6,852 bases of DNA, from contig CAYJEM010000079.1 of assembly GCA_964369175.1 (NCBI GenBank), positions 1 to 6,852 of the forward strand, written 5' to 3'. The notes under the pieces were generated by a model. That model was not told where the DNA came from and ran no database searches. It saw only the letters and a program-made list of their open reading frames with translations. This DNA is from Tannockella sp964369175. GTDB taxonomy: Bacteria > Bacillota_I > Bacilli_A > Erysipelotrichales > Coprobacillaceae. The translations under genes and the position numbers were made by a program. Below are positions 6,191 through 6,852 of this stretch, piece after piece; the first letter of the stretch is position 1; each line of letters opens with the position of its first letter.

Positions 6191-6375
6191 ATAAAAGTTA
6201 CACTTTCTACTTTACCAAATATTCCAATTTCAATATCTGTATAATATTGAATATATAGTTTATCACCCGTTATTATAACTTTTTTATTTTGTAATATCTC
6301 TATTTTAGTGTCACTAAGGAATAAAAATTTTTCATAATATTTTATACGAACTTCCTTTTCTGTAATTGTAATCAT
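6187..6375 (-). CDS. yqfC: Sporulation protein YqfC (YabP/YqfC family), short form
   Basis: A small beta-rich protein of the YabP/YqfC family. In Bacillus yqfC is a sigma-E (mother cell) gene lying upstream of yqfD; the molecular role is unknown. The pattern EKFLFLSDTKIEILQNKKVIITGDKLYIQYYTDIEI shows the alternating hydrophobic strands and central ITG turn typical of the family. I chose the ATG at 6375, giving 62 residues, because GGGGTGA (6387-6381) then sits 5 bases upstream. An ATG at 6378 leaves only 2 bases, and a GTG at 6384 lies inside the binding site itself. Family members are usually about 85-95 residues, so this is a trimmed version. Identification rests partly on position next to yqfD and the 4-base overlap with it. 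Confidence 0.82.
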   Translation of the reverse strand: MITITEKEVRIKYYEKFLFLSDTKIEILQNKKVIITGDKLYIQYYTDIEIGIFGKVESVTFI

Positions 6376-6395
6376 CATATTCACCCCATATAGTA

Positions 6396-6422
6396 TATGT
6401 ATGAGGGTTTATTTTAATAACA
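6396..6422 (-). promoter_or_regulatory. Sigma-E-like promoter for yqfC-yqfD-phoH
   Basis: On the minus strand CATACATA (6403-6396) closely resembles the sigma-E -10 (CATACA-T). Twelve bases upstream, TGTTATT (6422-6416) partly matches the -35 (kmATATT). The -35 overlaps the T-tract of the rpsU terminator. No credible sigma-A pair fits in the same gap: TTGTTA to the nearest good -10 is 20 bases. The spacing is slightly shorter than usual and the leader would be only a few bases, so this is likely but not certain. Confidence 0.5.
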
Positions 6423-6448
6423 AAAAAAAGATATCTTTCGATATCTTT
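6422..6448 (-). terminator. Terminator of rpsU
   Basis: The 9-bp stem AAAGATATC (6448-6440 on the minus strand) with GATATCTTT (6435-6427) is closed by a GAAA tetraloop and runs into eight Ts. It separates the highly expressed rpsU from the sporulation operon. Confidence 0.9.
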
Positions 6449-6462
6449 CTATGTAACAGTAA

Positions 6463-6642
6463 TTATCTTTTTTTACTATTTTTTCTAGCTGCTTCTGACT
6501 TTAATTTTCTCTTTAAACCAGGTTTTACATAGAATTCTCTTTTACGAGCTTCTTGAAGGGTTCCTGTTCTAGATACTTGTCTTTTAAAGCGACGTAAAGC
6601 ATCATCAAGTGATTCATTTTCTCTTACTACAGTTTTTGCCAT
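6463..6642 (-). CDS. rpsU: 30S ribosomal protein S21, 59 aa
   Basis: S21 is a small basic protein of the 30S subunit near the platform and the anti-Shine-Dalgarno region, assisting initiation. The sequence matches the family along its full length: MAKTVVRENESLDDALRRFKRQV at the start, then SRTGTLQEARKREFYVKPGLKRK and a basic tail SEAARKNSKKR. The length is normal (57-60). The ATG is at 6640-6642 and TAA at 6463-6465. The ribosome binding site is unusual: a run of seven Gs (AAGGGGGGGT, 6660-6651) about 9 bases upstream, instead of the AGGAGG seen at the other genes. It has its own promoter and terminator. As in Bacillus it stands upstream of yqfC-yqfD-phoH, but yqeY, yqfA and yqfB, which lie between them there, are absent. 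Confidence 0.97.
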   Translation of the reverse strand: MAKTVVRENESLDDALRRFKRQVSRTGTLQEARKREFYVKPGLKRKLKSEAARKNSKKR

Positions 6643-6650
6643 TTGGATTT

Positions 6651-6660
6651 ACCCCCCCTT
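6651..6660 (-). promoter_or_regulatory. Unusual poly-G ribosome binding site of rpsU
   Basis: The minus strand reads AAGGGGGGGT, seven consecutive Gs in a window of about 30% GC, placed about 9 bases before the ATG. A G-run can pair with the CCUCC of 16S rRNA in several registers, including G-U pairs, though less precisely than AGGAGG. Confidence 0.7.
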
Positions 6661-6680
6661 CGCTCTAACATACATTGATT

Positions 6681-6709
6681 ATTATATAGAGTTGTTTATA
6701 AAAATGCAA
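6681..6709 (-). promoter_or_regulatory. Promoter of rpsU
   Basis: On the minus strand TTGCAT (6709-6704) is exactly 17 bases from a perfect TATAAT (6686-6681). The start would fall near 6674, leaving a leader of about 30 bases before the ATG. Confidence 0.6.
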
Positions 6710-6756
6710 GGCTATTTTAATAATAATAAGATGTTTTATTACATTTTTTGCATATT

Positions 6757-6785
6757 TTGTTACAGAAGTAATAATATTTTGTCAA
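6757..6785 (-). promoter_or_regulatory. Possible second upstream promoter for rpsU
   Basis: A perfect -35 TTGACA (6785-6780) on the minus strand is 17 bases from TAACAA (6762-6757), a weak -10. It would give a longer rpsU leader. I see no clear terminator between the partial gene at the right edge and rpsU, so co-transcription is another option. Confidence 0.3.
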
Positions 6786-6796
6786 AAATATAGAAT

Positions 6797-6852
6797 TTAC
6801 ACTTTCTTTCCAACAATTGTTGCAATCTGTTTTACTTCATTTATTAATTTTG
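6797..6852 (-). CDS. Possible C-terminal end of an unidentified gene (partial)
   Basis: One minus-strand frame is open from the window edge to a TAA at 6797-6799 and gives 17 residues, KLINEVKQIATIVGKKV. The other two minus frames stop at once. The pattern looks like an amphipathic closing helix, and a gene is expected upstream of rpsU, but 17 residues do not identify a family and a chance open frame is possible. Confidence 0.35.
   Translation of the reverse strand, partial: KLINEVKQIATIVGKKV

Noticed and set aside
6384..6384. GTG as start codon of yqfC
   Set aside because: The GTG is part of the GGGGTGA ribosome binding site; the ATG at 6375 has correct spacing.
6811..6822. Perfect 12-base palindrome CAACAATTGTTG
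   Set aside because: It lies within what may be the coding end of a gene (ATIV codons), has no T-tract and no loop, and is isolated; not enough to call an operator.
1..6852. CRISPR arrays, insertion sequences, tRNA or rRNA genes, phage genes
   Set aside because: I saw no regularly spaced repeats, transposase or integrase motifs, or tRNA/rRNA signatures on either strand; the region reads as ordinary chromosomal core.

Overview
The window comes from a low-GC, Gram-positive-type bacterium (Bacillota). The evidence is an AT-rich sequence with AGGAGG-type ribosome binding sites, and gene content that includes an ECF-type riboflavin transporter, an HtrA with an N-terminal membrane anchor, and the rpsU / yqfC-yqfD-phoH neighbourhood. 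YqfC and YqfD are sporulation proteins, so the organism is, or descends from, an endospore former. A compact-genome lineage such as Erysipelotrichia or Turicibacter would fit, but this is inference and no rRNA is present to test it. Almost everything is on the minus strand; only the ferredoxin gene is on the plus strand.

Layout in plus coordinates. 1-366: 5' part of cytidylate kinase (cmk), cut by the window edge. 382-405: terminator-like hairpin between cmk and the gene upstream of it. 404-1249: unrecognised acidic, tail-anchored membrane protein. 1250-1370: divergent promoter region. 1371-1559: single-cluster ferredoxin, ending in a hairpin shared with the convergent ribU. 1587-2240: riboflavin transporter ribU, with a leader holding a terminator (2259-2288), an FMN riboswitch (about 2299-2417) and a promoter. 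2580-4133: HtrA serine protease. 4313-6375: operon yqfC-yqfD-phoH, read right to left. 6463-6642: rpsU, with its own promoter and terminator. 6797-6852: possibly the last codons of another minus-strand gene.

How the parts work together. ribU is a self-contained FMN-controlled unit for riboflavin uptake. htrA is a single-gene unit with operator-like inverted repeats in its leader. yqfC, yqfD and phoH are translationally packed (a 4-nt overlap, then stop directly abutting start) and sit behind a sequence resembling a sigma-E promoter, which agrees with the known mother-cell control of yqfC in Bacillus. The genes usually found between rpsU and yqfC (yqeY) and after phoH (yqfF, ybeY, dgkA, cdd, era) are absent here.

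I found no convincing new multi-gene system. The most interesting items are the unknown tail-anchored protein with a duplicated motif, the repeated placement of stop codons inside terminator hairpins (including one that cmk transcription apparently must cross), a plausible switching mechanism for the riboswitch, and the sigma-E-like promoter.
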